Of a stretch of DNA of 64,000 nt, positions 34,059 through 45,754 are shown in pieces. A program made the translations under genes and the position numbers. The number at the start of each line of letters is the position of its first letter. Position 1 is the stretch's first letter. The notes under the pieces were generated by a model. It had not been told where the DNA came from and did no database searches. It worked only from the letters and a program-made list of their open reading frames with translations. Source of the DNA: Adiantum capillus-veneris (taxonomy: Eukaryota; Streptophyta; Polypodiopsida; Polypodiales; Pteridaceae); NCBI GenBank assembly GCA_014529385.2, contig CM043969.1:17243446-17307445 (forward strand), given 5' to 3'.

Positions 34059-35110
34059 ATGGCTGACAACAACAACACAGATGTGTTCAAGATGTTTGCT
34101 GCTAAGGACAGGTTGGATGGGGACAACTACCCTATGTGGGCTTATATGATGCAACATGTTCTTGTGTCAAAGGGTGTCTGGAACATTGTGCAGGGCATTG
34201 ATGTACGTCCTGGTTTTGAGGATGTAGGCGATGTTGAGGATGTTGCAGGTCTAGCTGCAAGGATTGCAGCTGTTAGAGTTGTTTTGCCTACTACAGAACA
34301 AGCTCGTTGGGATGTTAAGGATGCGCAGGCTCATGCATTGATTGCGTTGTCTGTGAAGCGCACCATTGTTCCTCACATCCGTTCAGCAAAATCTGCAAAA
34401 CAGGCTTGGGATATTTTAGCAGGTCTTTATGCAAGCCGCAATGAGGCTAAAATTGCTTTGCTCTGTAAAGAGCTGGAGTCGAAGATTATGCATGAGGAAG
34501 ATGATATGGACACTTTCCTTGCTAGTGTCAAGGATATCAATGAGCAGCTTATTTCTACAGGTGAAGTCATTTCAGAAATTTCCCTTGTGCAGACTGTTCT
34601 TGATTCCTTACCAGATTCCTACCAGACTTTTGCTAGTACTTGGAGACTGATGATCGACCCAAGGAAATCCTGAAGTTGTCAAGTTTGATGCATTCTGCAC
34701 ATTGCTGTTGCAAGAGTCACTTTCTAGAAAAAACAGGACTAGGCAGTGTGCAGTTGAACAGGACTTTATTGCTTCTCAAAGAAAGGGTGGTAACAGTAAT
34801 GCAGCCACTTCTTATGGTTCTGCTGCGAGTGGCAAAAATTATGTTCCTAATGCTTCTGCTGGCAGTACTTCATCTGGCAATTCTGGTGATAAGGGAAAAA
34901 AGAAGATGCGCTGCCATTATTATAAAGCCAATGATCACTTGATCAAGTCGTGTCCTAAGTTGAAGGCCAAAGAGGCTAAGAAGAAAGAGGGTGGTTCCAC
35001 TGCAAATGCTGGTTCCACTACAAATGCAGCCATTGTTGAGTCTTCTATGAAAGGAGACTGTGTTGTTGATGTTGATGAGAATGGGCTTTTAGCGCAGAGT
35101 GCACTTACAA
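34059..35110 (+). pseudogene. copia gag (element B), frameshifted
   Basis: The start ATG at 34059 has the context ACCATGG and opens MADNNNTDVFKMFAAKDRLD. The UBN2-type capsid region follows (DNYPMWAYMMQ, AWDILAGLYASRNEAK). The frame breaks near 34,660-34,700 and resumes as LLQESLSRKNRTRQ. The nucleocapsid knuckle is CHYYKANDHLIKSC, in which the second cysteine is Tyr. A Lys/Ala-rich linker leads to the protease. The protein would not bind zinc normally. Confidence 0.85.
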
Positions 35111-36425
35111 TCCTACTGTCCATGATGCATGCTTGTCAGTTGCTGCAGATTCACATGTGTGGTATTTCGACAGTGGTGCTACAAAGCACATTACCTCACA
35201 TCGTGAATTGTTTACCTCTCTCGAGTCTATCCCTCACGGGAATTCAGTCACTTGTGCCAACAACGCCTCTTATCCAATTCAGGGAGTTGGAAAGATTGTG
35301 CTCACTACTGCTAATGGCAGTTCCTTCACACTTGTTGATGCACTTTATGTACCTGGGATCAAGAAGAATCTCGTATCTGTATCCGCACTTGCTAGACTTG
35401 GACTTGTAGTCAAATTTGTGGATGACAGATGTACAGTTCATGATCTCAGTTTTGGTGATGAAATTGTTGCATCTGGGCTTCTGTGCCGTGGGCTGTATAA
35501 GCTCACTTTGTATGACAAGTGTGCACAAAATTTTGCAAATGCTGTTGCAGATTCAAGGGCTATTTCAGATGCAAAACTTTGGCATGCACGTTTTAGTCAT
35601 CTGAATTTTGCCAGTTTGCTGCGTTTGCAGAAATCTGATATGGTTGCTTCTTTGCCACCTCTTGAAGCACCTGTCAAACATGTTTGTGAAGGCTGTATTT
35701 TGGGTAAGATGCAGCGTTCTAAGTTTCCAAAGGATGGTTCAGTTAGGGCCACATGCAGGTTGCAACTTGTGCATAGTGATGTTTGTGGGCCCATGCAAAC
35801 TCCGTCCTTGGGCAATTACCTGTACTTTGTGACTTTCATTGATGATTACTCCAGGCATGCATGGGTATTTCCGCTTAAAGTGAAGTCCGAAGTCTTTATG
35901 TGCTTCAAACAATTTCTGGCTATGGCTGAAAATGTCTCGAAATGTACTATGGGCACCCTCCGTTCAGATCGAGGGGGGGAGTATATGTCTCATGAATTTA
36001 ATGCATTTCTGGCTAGTCGTGGGATAAAACACCAATGTACAGTGCCTTATACACCTCAGCAAAATGGTGTTGCTGAGAGGAAAAACAGGTCACAAACGGA
36101 AATGGCACGATGTATGGTCAAAAGTCAAGCTTTACCGCATTCTTTTTGGCTTGAGGCCATCATGTGTGCCACTTATGTACTTAACAGGTGTCCTACGAAA
36201 GCTTTGCAGTCTATTACTCCATATGAAGCATGGCATGATGGAAAACCTTCTATTGAGCACATGCGTGTTTTTGGCTGTTTGGCATATGCTTTGGTGCCAC
36301 AAGTGCAGCGCAGAAAATTGGATGATAAGGCTGTCAAATGTATTTTTTTGGTTATAGTGCTGAAAGAAAAGGTTACAGGTTGTATCATCCGCAAACAAAA
36401 CGTATTCTGGTTTCTCGGGATGTAG
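35111..36425 (+). pseudogene. copia protease and integrase (element B)
   Basis: One open frame from 35133 carries the protease site WYFDSGATKHIT and then LVDALYVPGIKKNLVSV. The integrase finger is LWHARFSHLN with CEGC intact. The core shows HSDVCGPM, FVTFIDDYSRH, LRSDRGGEYM and QQNGVAERKN, so the D, D and E residues are present. The frame is lost near 36,345, within IFLGYSAER-type sequence, and passes to the RT frame. Except for that break this domain set looks intact. Confidence 0.88.
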
Positions 36426-38323
36426 TGTTTGTGGAAGATTCTGTTCAGCCCTTGCTGTCATGTACTAGAGACAGTAATGTAAGCTCACAGGACATTTATG
36501 ACACTTTGTTGCCTCTTTTTAGTGGTGGAAATACGAATGTAAGTTCCAATGCGGCAAATGTACAGCCTATGGGGGTTTCTGAAAATGTTTTAGATCAGCC
36601 TATTACTGATGCAGATGTACATGATGTACTTGATGAGGAAAGGGCTGAAAATGAGCAGGCTAGAGGTATGCCAAAATGGTTGGTGCACACTTTGCGTGAC
36701 AGTAAATTGGATGCACCTTTGTCTAGTCGTACTCGTTCAAGCTCTCGCCATGCATCTTATGCATCAGATTGTTATGCTTTGGCTGTGTCTAGCTTACATG
36801 ATGTTGAGGGGCCTCTGTCTTTTGATGAAGCACAGAATTCAAAAAATTGGATGGCTGCCATGCAATCTGAATATGATGCACTTATAGAAAATGACACATG
36901 GACTTTATGCGATTTGCCTCCTGGAAAAAAGGCCATTGGTACGAAGTGGGTTTACAAGTTAAAACGCAAGCCGGATGGTGAGATCGATCGCCATAAGGCT
37001 CGACTTGTTGCAAAGGGTTATGCACAGCAAAAAGGCATAGATTATGAAGAGACTTTTTCTCCCACTTGTCGTATGACTACTCTATTTTTTTTCCTATGTG
37101 CATTGGCAGCTCATTTTGGTTGGGATGTACATCAATCAGACATTTTTATTGCTTTCTTGAATGGTGACATATTTGAGGAAGTTTATGTAACCCAGCCTCA
37201 CGGTTTTGTCATAAAATGACAAGAGGACAAAGTGTGCAAATGTAACAAGGCTTTGTATGGGTTGAAGCAATCTCCTCGTCTTGGTATGAGAAAGCTGACA
37301 CTCATTTGGTCAAACAAGGCTTTCGTAACAGTCCAACAGAAAGCACATTGTATGTAAAGCGTGAGGGTGATGTATTTCTCATCGTGGTTCTTTATGTTGA
37401 TGATTTGCTAATCACTGGACCAAATGAGAGACATATTGCTGAATTTAAGGCTGATTTGAATGCTACTTTCAAGATGAAAGATTTGGGGTTGTTGCATAAT
37501 TACTTGGGTATACAGTTTAAGCAGTGTGATGGTGGTATTTCCTTGTGTCAGAAAAGTTACATAGAGACATTGCTATGTAAGTTTGGACTTGAGGATTGCA
37601 AACCTATTGCCACTCCCATGGAAACAGTTTTGAAGTTGAGTCTACATGATGCTGGCGATCCTGCTGATGTCACTCTTTACCAAACTGTTGTTGGCCGCCT
37701 CATTTATGTATGCAACACGAGGCCGGATATTCAGTTTGCAGTCTCACCGGTCAACAGATTTATGCATAGCCAAGGGTCTAAGCATTGGCAGGCTGCCAAG
37801 AGGATTTTCCGCTACCTTAGTGGCACTTTACATCTTGGCTTGTTTTATCCCAAGGGGGGATCATTGCCGCCAGACTTACATGCTTTTTCGGACTCAGATT
37901 GGGCTGGTTGTTTTGACACGTGAGTGTCCACAAGTGGTTTTTGTTTCATGCTTGGCGAAGCAACCTACTATGGCCACTTCGAGTTGTGAGGCTGAGTACA
38001 GGGCAGTCTTCACCGCTACGGTTGAGTGTGTATGGCTTAGACACCTTATGGCTGATTTGGGTGTTGGACAGGACACTGCCAACACTATCTACACTGACAG
38101 TCAGAGCGCATTGGCAATTGCGAGGAACCCAGTTTTTCATGCTCGCACAAAGCACATTGAGGTGCATTACCACTATGTCAGGGAGAGGCTCTCAGCAGGA
38201 GAGATCAGCTTGGCTTATGTGCCAACACAGGACAACCTTGCAGATCTTTTCACAAAGACATTATCTCGTGAGAAGCTTGAGGTTTTCCACAAAGCTTTGG
38301 GCTTACTCCCCTTTGTGGATTGA
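36338..38323 (+). pseudogene. copia RT and RNase H (element B), several frameshifts
   Basis: The first frame (36338-37219) has WTLCDLPPGKKAIGTKWVYK, HKARLVAKGYAQ and SDIFIAFLNGD, where D of motif A is kept. A TGA follows IK where family members continue. The next frame (37306-37923) carries LYVDDLLITG, the catalytic YVDD block, and AFSDSDWAG. The last (to 38323) carries RNase H with SSCEAEYRA, TDSQSALAIARNP, KHIEVHYHYVRE and NLADLFTK. At least three frame changes separate these pieces. Confidence 0.88.
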
Positions 38324-38398
38324 TTCTGTCCTCAGGGCATGGCACTTCCCTTTACTCATGTGCCAGCTCTCGTTCACTGCATCACTCCAGGGGGGATT

Positions 38399-38625
38399 TG
38401 TTACCATATACATGTGGTAGTGATGTGTGTGAACACACTAGGACCGCCGGGGCATTTTTTCCCTCTTTAGGAGGTTTTTTCCCCCAAGCATTGTATATAC
38501 GCCCATCACTCTAGGGCTATCTATCTTTCCATTGCACACGAAGTTATACACTCTCTATTGTGTTCCTTGAGCTTCCTTCGTCTTCTCCAAGCTGTGTGTG
38601 TTTCTCTGCAACCCTAATTCCAACA
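38399..38625 (+). repeat. 3' LTR of element B
   Basis: It starts TGTTACCATATACATG after the polypurine tract and ends CCAACA before gttct. Confidence 0.93.
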
Positions 38626-38630
38626 GTTCT

Positions 38631-41150
38631 TTTTGTTTTTTGGAATAACATTGTGTTCCTAAATTTTGTATCCTCATGTTCTTTTTAAGTGAACCACCTC
38701 ATGCAACAACTCAATGGCTCAAAAACTCGAGATCGAGCCTTTGTCTATGATTGAAAAAACACATGTTCTTGTTCAGTGACCGACCTAATGCAATGGATCA
38801 AACTCAAGATGGAGCCTTGGACTAGGTAAGAACTCTTGTTTTTGCAACCAACAACGCTTCCCCAAGAAGTTTCACACATTTTCTCATGTCATAAGGTGGA
38901 TTCTTTCTTCCTATTTTTTAAATAGTGTTAAACAACATGAGCTTGCACTCAAGAGGTACTAATTACCCAGCTAGGTGTAGTTGGAGTGCAAGAGATTGGT
39001 AGCCCCTCCACCACAACACTGATCCCCCATACCTTACAGTCCCTAGCTAGGTAGAGATGACTATGCCATAAGCTCATGATGTTGTGATATGTCATAGTGT
39101 GGGATTGGTACATGATTTTATGTAACTGCGTATACATACTATATAGAACTAGTTTTGGTCTTTGAAACATTGACAAAGTAAAACTTCCACGTAGAACTCA
39201 TATATGAGCTAGCATCCAACACATGGAGCTAGACATGCACTAAAAGGAAGTTTCAATTTCTTTTTTGCATATGCTAAGAATTTTGGGAAAAATACACAAT
39301 TCTATTAATATAACATCTCCCAGTAATCATCGTTGGTACATCAATTGACCGGGGGAGCCACCCTGAGACACCAAAAAGGACCTTAAAGAGTATTTTTAAC
39401 TAGCTTATGGACCAAACCTCGCATACTAGTCGAACAATACGGTGCCAATTGCCTTGTTCCATTCTTTTGATTTCATCCATTTCCCCATGGCGACCATCGC
39501 TACCTTGATAAGAAACAATGTTCATCATACATGCAACTGATGTTCTACTAATAAAATGAAAGCCTAGGGGTAAAAGTGTTATGCAAAGCAAAGACTTGGA
39601 CAAGAGCTTGATATAGAGACCCTTTTGCTTTACTCTATTGTAAGTGCCAATCAAACTTGTTAGATGCTTTAGCACGAGCTACACATTTTAAGTGAGACAT
39701 GGAATACAAATTTTATTTTAAGGACTCTTTTGCTTAGCATATGCAAAAAAGAAATTGAAACTTCCTTTGAATTGTAAATTTTTTTTCATATTATAAAATT
39801 GTTTTCATAGCATTTTTTTTGAGTTGTAACTTTTTTTTCATATTAAATTTTTTTTTTTCATATTAAAAATTTTACAACTCAAAGAAATTGAAAGAAATTT
39901 ACAATGCTAAGAAATTTTTTTCCCAAAAAAAATTGTCCCAGAATTGTGTATTTTTTCCAAAATTCCTAAATTGGTCTTATTTGCAAGTTGTATAAAAAAG
40001 ACACTTGTTAAGTATATGATGTACAAAATTTGCAAGTATTTCCATCCAACTAGGAATAACAAATCCTAAAATATACATTAGGATGAGATTACCCACCTCT
40101 AATAAGCATGGATTTGAAGCACCTACATGCAAGATGTAACAAAAAAGGTTGTTTTAGAGGAAAAGTGGTGCCACTTAACCTCTCTAGCCTGCAGCCTTTT
40201 ACTATTTATGCACAAAAGCAACCTTTGTGCCAAGCACTACAAAACAAGTAGAGGCAACACCTTAGACTTCAAAGTCTATGATAAGAAGAACACAACCAAA
40301 AGTAAGAAGTATAATGTTACCTTGCACCAAGGGGTGGTTCTTTCAAATATGTGATGGTATTGGAAAGCTTCATAATATACACATCCTTTTCCTACAATCG
40401 TTGTTGGAGTGTTTCAACGTCCCTTTCAAAGAGGCAATACTTTCTTGTAATGCCACTATTTTGAGTTAAAGAGCTTGATATTCTTGCATCCACATATGCA
40501 AAGAAGCACCTACACCCATACACAACCAATTGCAATAGCCTAACAACCCTACTTCTCCCCTCCCAAGATATTGAAGAACCATCAACATTTGTCTCACCGA
40601 CGGTACGACATTCTTGGGATGACCTATGCTCACCCTCACGTGCGACCTTCGGTGCAAACACCGAGGACAAGCAAATATGTATACTTTTGTTGTGCGGAGT
40701 ACATGGTGGTGGAGGCATAAATTTGTGATTTCCTTCAGCACCATGGCAGTTGCTGCATGAGGAAGCAAAGAATGAAAAGAAAGAGGGGAGAGGAAGGAAC
40801 ATGGGAGGAGAGAAGGGGGCAAGGGGGGAAGAGGCAGAGAGAGGGGAGGAGGGAGAGGAGAGGGAGAGAGGAGGGAGGAGGAGAGAACAAAGGTTTTTTT
40901 GGGGGGGGGGATTTTTTTTAACAAAAAGTGGACTTTCAGTGTTTGTAGGTTTAAAAAATGTCAAAAAATTATTTTTTAATATGTATATATGTTGGGGAGG
41001 AGTTTTAAGTCAAAAATAAGTAAAAATGACTTTTTTGAAAAAAATCAAATTTTGGCTCTTAGTGACCCACGTTTTTGTTGATGTGGCCACACCCCTTTAC
41101 TCCCTTCACTTTTCTAAAGCTAAAGAGAGCAAGTGACCTCTTAGGTCCAC
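38631..41150. other. Intergenic, AT-rich; inverted repeats, no gene
   Basis: It contains the 36-bp inverted repeat listed separately, long T and A runs near 39,780-39,960, a purine-rich tract at about 40,745-40,890 and a G10 run near 40,905. The frames across 40,392-41,019 are low-complexity translations of these tracts. Confidence 0.6.
39243..39768. repeat. 526-bp segment bounded by 36-bp perfect inverted repeats
   Basis: The 36 bases at 39243-39278 (starting AAAGGAAGTTTCAATTTC) equal the reverse complement of 39733-39768. Directly inside the left arm, the next 25-30 bases reappear inverted outside the right arm, near 39,943-39,970. No target duplication or coding capacity is seen. Confidence 0.75.
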
Positions 41151-41830
41151 ATCCTACATGTGTCTTAAAAAAAAGCTAGAAAAGCCTACTCAAAACTAGC
41201 TTCTTGAATGCCCTTGTCCCCTTAACCCTACGCAACATTAGCCTGAATTCCTGAAAATTAAGATTCCTTATAAGGCCCATGCAAAGTCTATATTTCTCCT
41301 AATGATATCCTTGGCTTTAAGCTTGCACCTTGCCATTTCTACCACCGTCCAATTGCAATGCTCCACAACTCCATTCTCTTGTGGTGTGTGAGCTATAGTA
41401 AGGTGACCTTTTATGCATGCTTGCTGCAGTAGTTGTTGAATTCATTTGAGATGAATTCCTCTCCTCGATTTGTGCGAAGCTTCTTCACCTTCTCTCTTGT
41501 TTTATTTTTTGCAAGATTTTGTCATATTTTAAACTTTCCAAAAGCTTCAGACTTCTCACAAATGAAATATACCCACATCTTTCTACTAAAGTCGTCGACT
41601 AACAGAAAAAAGTAGAAAGATCCACCCAAAGCGTACATAGATATTTAACCACAGAGATCCGCATGTACCAACTCTAGAGAAGACTTAGCTCAATTACTGG
41701 TCTATTGCAAAAATGCATTTCTTTGTTTCTTTCCCATCATGCAAGCTTCACAAATTTCATTTATATCTGAGATTGAGGCATGTGAACGACCATCCCATAT
41801 TTTTTACGTCTCTTTTAGCACGGCAATGCT
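41150..41830 (-). pseudogene. copia integrase core remnant (element H)
   Basis: The minus strand reads ELVHADLCG, then YALGGSFYFFLLVDDFSRKM, then KKLRTNRGEEFISNEF. These are the first two catalytic blocks of a copia integrase, with TNRGEE where TDNGGE is usual, so the second Asp is lost. Several stops interrupt it, and the sequence fades before the RT. Confidence 0.65.
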
Positions 41831-43161
41831 TAAGTGACCAAATCTCTCATGCCATAATTGAGTTGCACCTTTTTTATAGTGATCGTTTGTGTAGAAAGTT
41901 CATAGAGGTTTTTGGGCCTTATGCCCTTTCTCACTTTCTTGCCTTTAGAATCTAAGATTTTTGCTCCACTTTTCTTGAAATGGACTTCAAGAAAATGATC
42001 AGTGATTGCAACAATGGAGAGCACATTCTTCTTGATATGAGGCACATACAACACATCAGAGAGTTGTATAGTTTCACCTGTAGCTGCTAAATAGAAAATT
42101 GTCCCAGACCCTTTGACTAGACATTTAGCATTATTCCCAATAATTACACTAATTGGTTCCTGTAGAGGCTTCCAGAAACTATACCAATCTTTCTTACTAG
42201 TCATATGTCGGGATGCACTACTATCTAGAATCCAAGAACCATCAACAACTGGATTTTGTGTTGATGAGAATACATATTCTACGACGGCCCATAGTTCAAG
42301 GTCTACCCCAACATTGTTGGCAAATTCTCTTTTCTTTCAAGAAGCTTTCATGGTGCCATTCTTCTTGTCTGCTTTCTTCTTTTTGCAGTCTTTAATAGCA
42401 TGACCCTTCTTGTCATAATAGAAACACCTACCTGAAAGTTTCTTCTTCTTGGGGTTCTTCTTAGAGGCATTTGATGTAGTCCCCTTTCCTTTTTCACTGG
42501 CTGTGAAGGCAGCATCACCTCCAACATCCCTGGTCTTGAGTTGTAGCTCCTCTTCAAGCAACATTGCACTTAGTTCTTCAAACATAAGAGGGGTTGGACA
42601 AACCTGAGTGTTGAGTGTCCTAACAAGACCATCATATCTCGTCAAAAGTATGTGAATGTATCACCGAGCTAAATATTTTGGAGAAATAGCCGCACCAATA
42701 GTGGCTAATTGATCTTGAAGGTCCTTAATCTGCTTGATAAAGGTCTCCGTCTTCTCTTTGTTAGCCTCAGTAGCAAGCTGATTTTTTTACAGATTTTGAA
42801 TTCTGTCGTGATTGTGCACCTCATATTGGAGAGCGAATATGTTCCAAGCTTCATGTGCTTTAGTGGTATGTTGGACCAAAGTGAGTACAGAATCACTTAC
42901 AGACATGACGATGGCGCATAATGCATCTGCATTCCTTCTTTTCTAGGCACGTAGAAGAGCAAAATCTCGGGAAATTACAACGCTTGGATTTGCCAGATCA
43001 TTTGTTGTAGTGGGCTCCAGGTCTGCACCATTTGACCCAACACCGTGTAGAACTGCAAAAATTTTGAATTTCCACAATGTGTAGTTGGTGCCATCGAGCT
43101 TGCCTTCGATGAAGGCTAGTGGATGAATGCAAAGCAAAGTAGCACTTGAAGACGCAAACAT
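41830..43161 (-). pseudogene. copia gag and protease (element H)
   Basis: Gag starts at about 43161 with MFASSSATLL and has KLDGTNYTLWKFKI. The nucleocapsid knuckle is CFYYDKKGHAIKDC, with Tyr for the second Cys, at about 42,389-42,430. The protease site reads WILDSSASRHMTSKK, with Ser for the usual Gly of DSG. It is followed by LSDVLYVPHIKKNVLS. Frame breaks occur between each part. Confidence 0.75.
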
Positions 43162-43235
43162 GATTGATTTTTCAAAGTAATACAAGTACTTCTTGTACTT
43201 TCTTAGCTACGAGCACCTATTTCTCTGTGATACCA

Positions 43236-43451
43236 TGTAAGAAATGTGGAATATAATAAGGATCTAGTAGCAAGGAGAGTAGAGAGAGATATGATGCAAA
43301 GTAGATTATTGAAAAATCAAAAACTTTAGATTAGCACACTATTACAAAGTGATGGAATCATCCACCCATGCACCCTCAAGGTAGAGCTTAGATGGATTTA
43401 GACAACTAGAGCAAGTAGGAAATACAAGGGGCTAACAATTTTTCAACAAGG

Positions 43452-43483
<32 letters not shown>

Positions 43484-43897
43484 ATCTAGTGTGCACACCT
43501 CTAATGTGTAGTGCTGAAAATACTCATGGACAAGGCCTCCTTATGTAGATGTAAGGGAGACTCTAAATGCCCATGTGTACGCGCCCTTGGATATTCGAGT
43601 CCAAGCAGGACTCCCCATGCACCCATGTGTAGCCACTTTTGGGTAGACAAGTTCTCCTAGAACTCGGCCACCATTCATTGAAATCAAGTTGGACCACTAG
43701 CTACCGACCACTGGATGGCCGTTTTTTTATTGTCTTTTGGAAATCGTTCGACCAATATATTTTGGCAAAATAAAAATCTAACCTTAAATTTTGTTCGTAC
43801 TATCCACAATCACAAATAAAGATCTCATCAGCGTGCAAAGCTAGAATCCACCAAATATATGTGCACCATTTGCTTCTCCTCATATGGGGGCCTTACA
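43236..43897 (-). repeat. 5' LTR of element H
   Basis: The plus strand starts TGTAAGAAATGTGG and ends GGGGGCCTTACA. It contains a (GT)15 run at about 43453-43482. The sequence to its left, ctctgtgatacca, is a degenerate initiator-Met primer site on the minus strand. The distal copy is missing. Confidence 0.7.
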
Positions 43898-43986
43898 AAA
43901 TGTGCAGCATATACTGGAAAAACTGAGAGAGGTAGGCATTGCAAGTATACCAATAGTTCACAGAGGACCTCAACTTGAGAGAGAGG

Positions 43987-45571
43987 CTATGTAGATCCTT
44001 GTCCTTCTTTAGGTACATTGATAGGAAGTGGAGATGGTTGTTTTGGAGAGGTAGTCTCCCCAATCCCCTCTACTACATTTGCAATTATTGTTTCTAGAGT
44101 TGACTCCTCATGCTGTGTTTTTGGAATGCAAGGGGAATCCAAAATATAATCCAGCTCTACAATTCTTTGTTGTTTAGATTCCTCCTCTCTTTGTCTTATT
44201 TTTGCTTTAGCTCTTGGTAGATTCTTTGCCGGCCACACCAGCTAACTTGATATCTTCCTTAGCTATCTTTCATCTTTCCTCTTTTAGCCTTTGCAGCCTT
44301 GCATCTAGTTCAGAGACGTTAGAATCTAAGGAGGAAGCTTGATGTGCTTTCACAGATTTCTTTTTCTTCTCAGTTTTCTTTGCCAACAACCGTTCTTCTC
44401 TCAGTCTTTGAGATTTTCCATTGATCTCTACACTTGAAATCTAGGTATGTACTTCTCCTACTATGGCTTTTTCTTGATGAGAGAGATTTCTATATCTTCT
44501 TCTTCCTCTATTGATTGGTACTTAGATGATATTTCCTTTTTTCTCTTGATCTCCTCGTGGAGCTCAATATCTGACTCTATCGCTTCACTATCAGTCGTGG
44601 TTGGTACCCTTGAAACTGATCCACATGTCTTCCTCTTCGTTGGTGTTGTTGAAACACTTCCAACCACTTTGATACTATGCTTTGATTTGTGTAGAAGATC
44701 AAATTGAGAATCCATCTTTAGAAGGTCTTCAATCATGCCCAAATCCTGGTAAGAAATGCGTGTGACCAGCGTTCATATAGAATTTTTATTTCTCACTGCT
44801 CTTCAAGTCAGCTTTTACCGAACTCTCTAGGATGCAGCTGTCGAATTAATACTTGATGACTTGATTCTTTGACAAACTGATTGCCATTACCACCGCCAAA
44901 AGTGTAGCAGTGGTTCAATGTATCAAGGTGTCTTCTGTACTTTGAGGTGTTGCGAGATCAGCAGTAGTGGAAGCTTAGTCTCTGAGTGGATCAAATCTTT
45001 ATATATCAACTTATGGCTCTGCTTCTTGATTAATTCCTTGTTGTTATTGATTGCTTTGGTCTTCAAGAGTAGATTGTGACTGTGAACAGCTAGTAGGTAG
45101 AGTGCCTCACATATGATATTGCTTGTGATCTTAACTTGTATGGTTGCTCCATCATTTGCCAGTGAGAGTTGTCTCTTTGTTGTACTGATCAACATAAGTC
45201 ATGGGCTCTTTGGAAGTCAGTGCCCTATGATGGTTGGCAAAACTCTATCCAACTATAAGCACATGGAACTATCCATCAATTCAGGCTTCTGATTGAGTGT
45301 CCATAGCTCTCTCAGAGAGATTGGGGCCTTTACTTTAGTTTTGTCTATTGCTTGGAGATTTCCAATGAATATGTTGTAGGGATTTTCTCCAATTCTTCAT
45401 ATGTGACATGGGCCTTCTCATTGAGCAAAATGTTGATAAATTTGTATGAAGCAGCTCCCATTCCTTTTGTGCATTTCTGTGAGGCATCCTACTAGCAAAA
45501 TTTATCATTTTAGTATCAAGAAATTGGTAGAAAAGTTGTCCAAAAATTTCCTTTAGCACAAACCTGGCCAT
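43987..45571 (-). pseudogene. Cluster of decayed minus-strand ORFs, unidentified
   Basis: Successive minus-strand frames (45335-45571, 44923-45195, 44461-44742, 43987-44238) look like pieces of one protein: a globular part (KEIFGQLFYQFLDTKMINFA; IQVKITSNIICEALYL) then a Lys/Glu-rich C-terminal part (EEIKRKKEISSKYQSIEEEE). The design resembles gag or accessory regions of plant gypsy elements, but I could not assign it. A host origin cannot be excluded. Confidence 0.3.
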
Positions 45572-45630
45572 AGACTAAAAAATGGACATAACTTAAGCAA
45601 ACAAGATCTAGATTTAACAAACTTCACCAG

Positions 45631-45752
45631 TGTGTCTAAGAGAACTATAGGCACTAGGAAAAATTGGCTCATGTCATTTTTGGGCTAGAGAGTGTGTCTA
45701 AGAGAACTATAGGCACTAGGAAAAATTGGCTCATGTCATTTTTGGGCTAGAG
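45631..45752. repeat. 62-bp tandem duplication
   Basis: The unit starting gtgtctaagagaactatagg occurs twice in tandem, at 45632 and 45694, nearly without differences. Confidence 0.9.
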
Positions 45753-45754
45753 GT

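Larger units (their letters stand above)
33470..38625 (+). mobile_element. Element B: young Ty1/copia LTR retrotransposon, frameshifted
   Basis: The 227-bp LTRs (33470-33696 and 38399-38625) differ at four positions. The target duplication gttct flanks the element (33465-33469, 38626-38630). The primer site is at 33699-33710, and the polypurine tract cagggggga precedes the 3' LTR. Gag, protease, integrase, RT and RNase H are all present but spread over all three frames. Recent insertion combined with many frameshifts suggests either mobilisation in trans or rapid decay. Confidence 0.93.
41150..43897 (-). mobile_element. Element H: truncated Ty1/copia retrotransposon
   Basis: A 662-bp 5' LTR (43236-43897) is followed, in minus orientation, by a degenerate primer site, gag, protease and the integrase core. 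It breaks off near 41,150. No RT and no 3' LTR remain. The LTR edge carries matching TGTAAG and CTTACA ends. Confidence 0.75.

Noticed and set aside
40392-41019. Frames of 190, 152 and 89 codons around the purine tract
   Set aside because: Their composition simply follows the purine-rich strand (Ser/Pro/Leu or Glu/Gly/Arg), they overlap on both strands, and no domain is recognisable.
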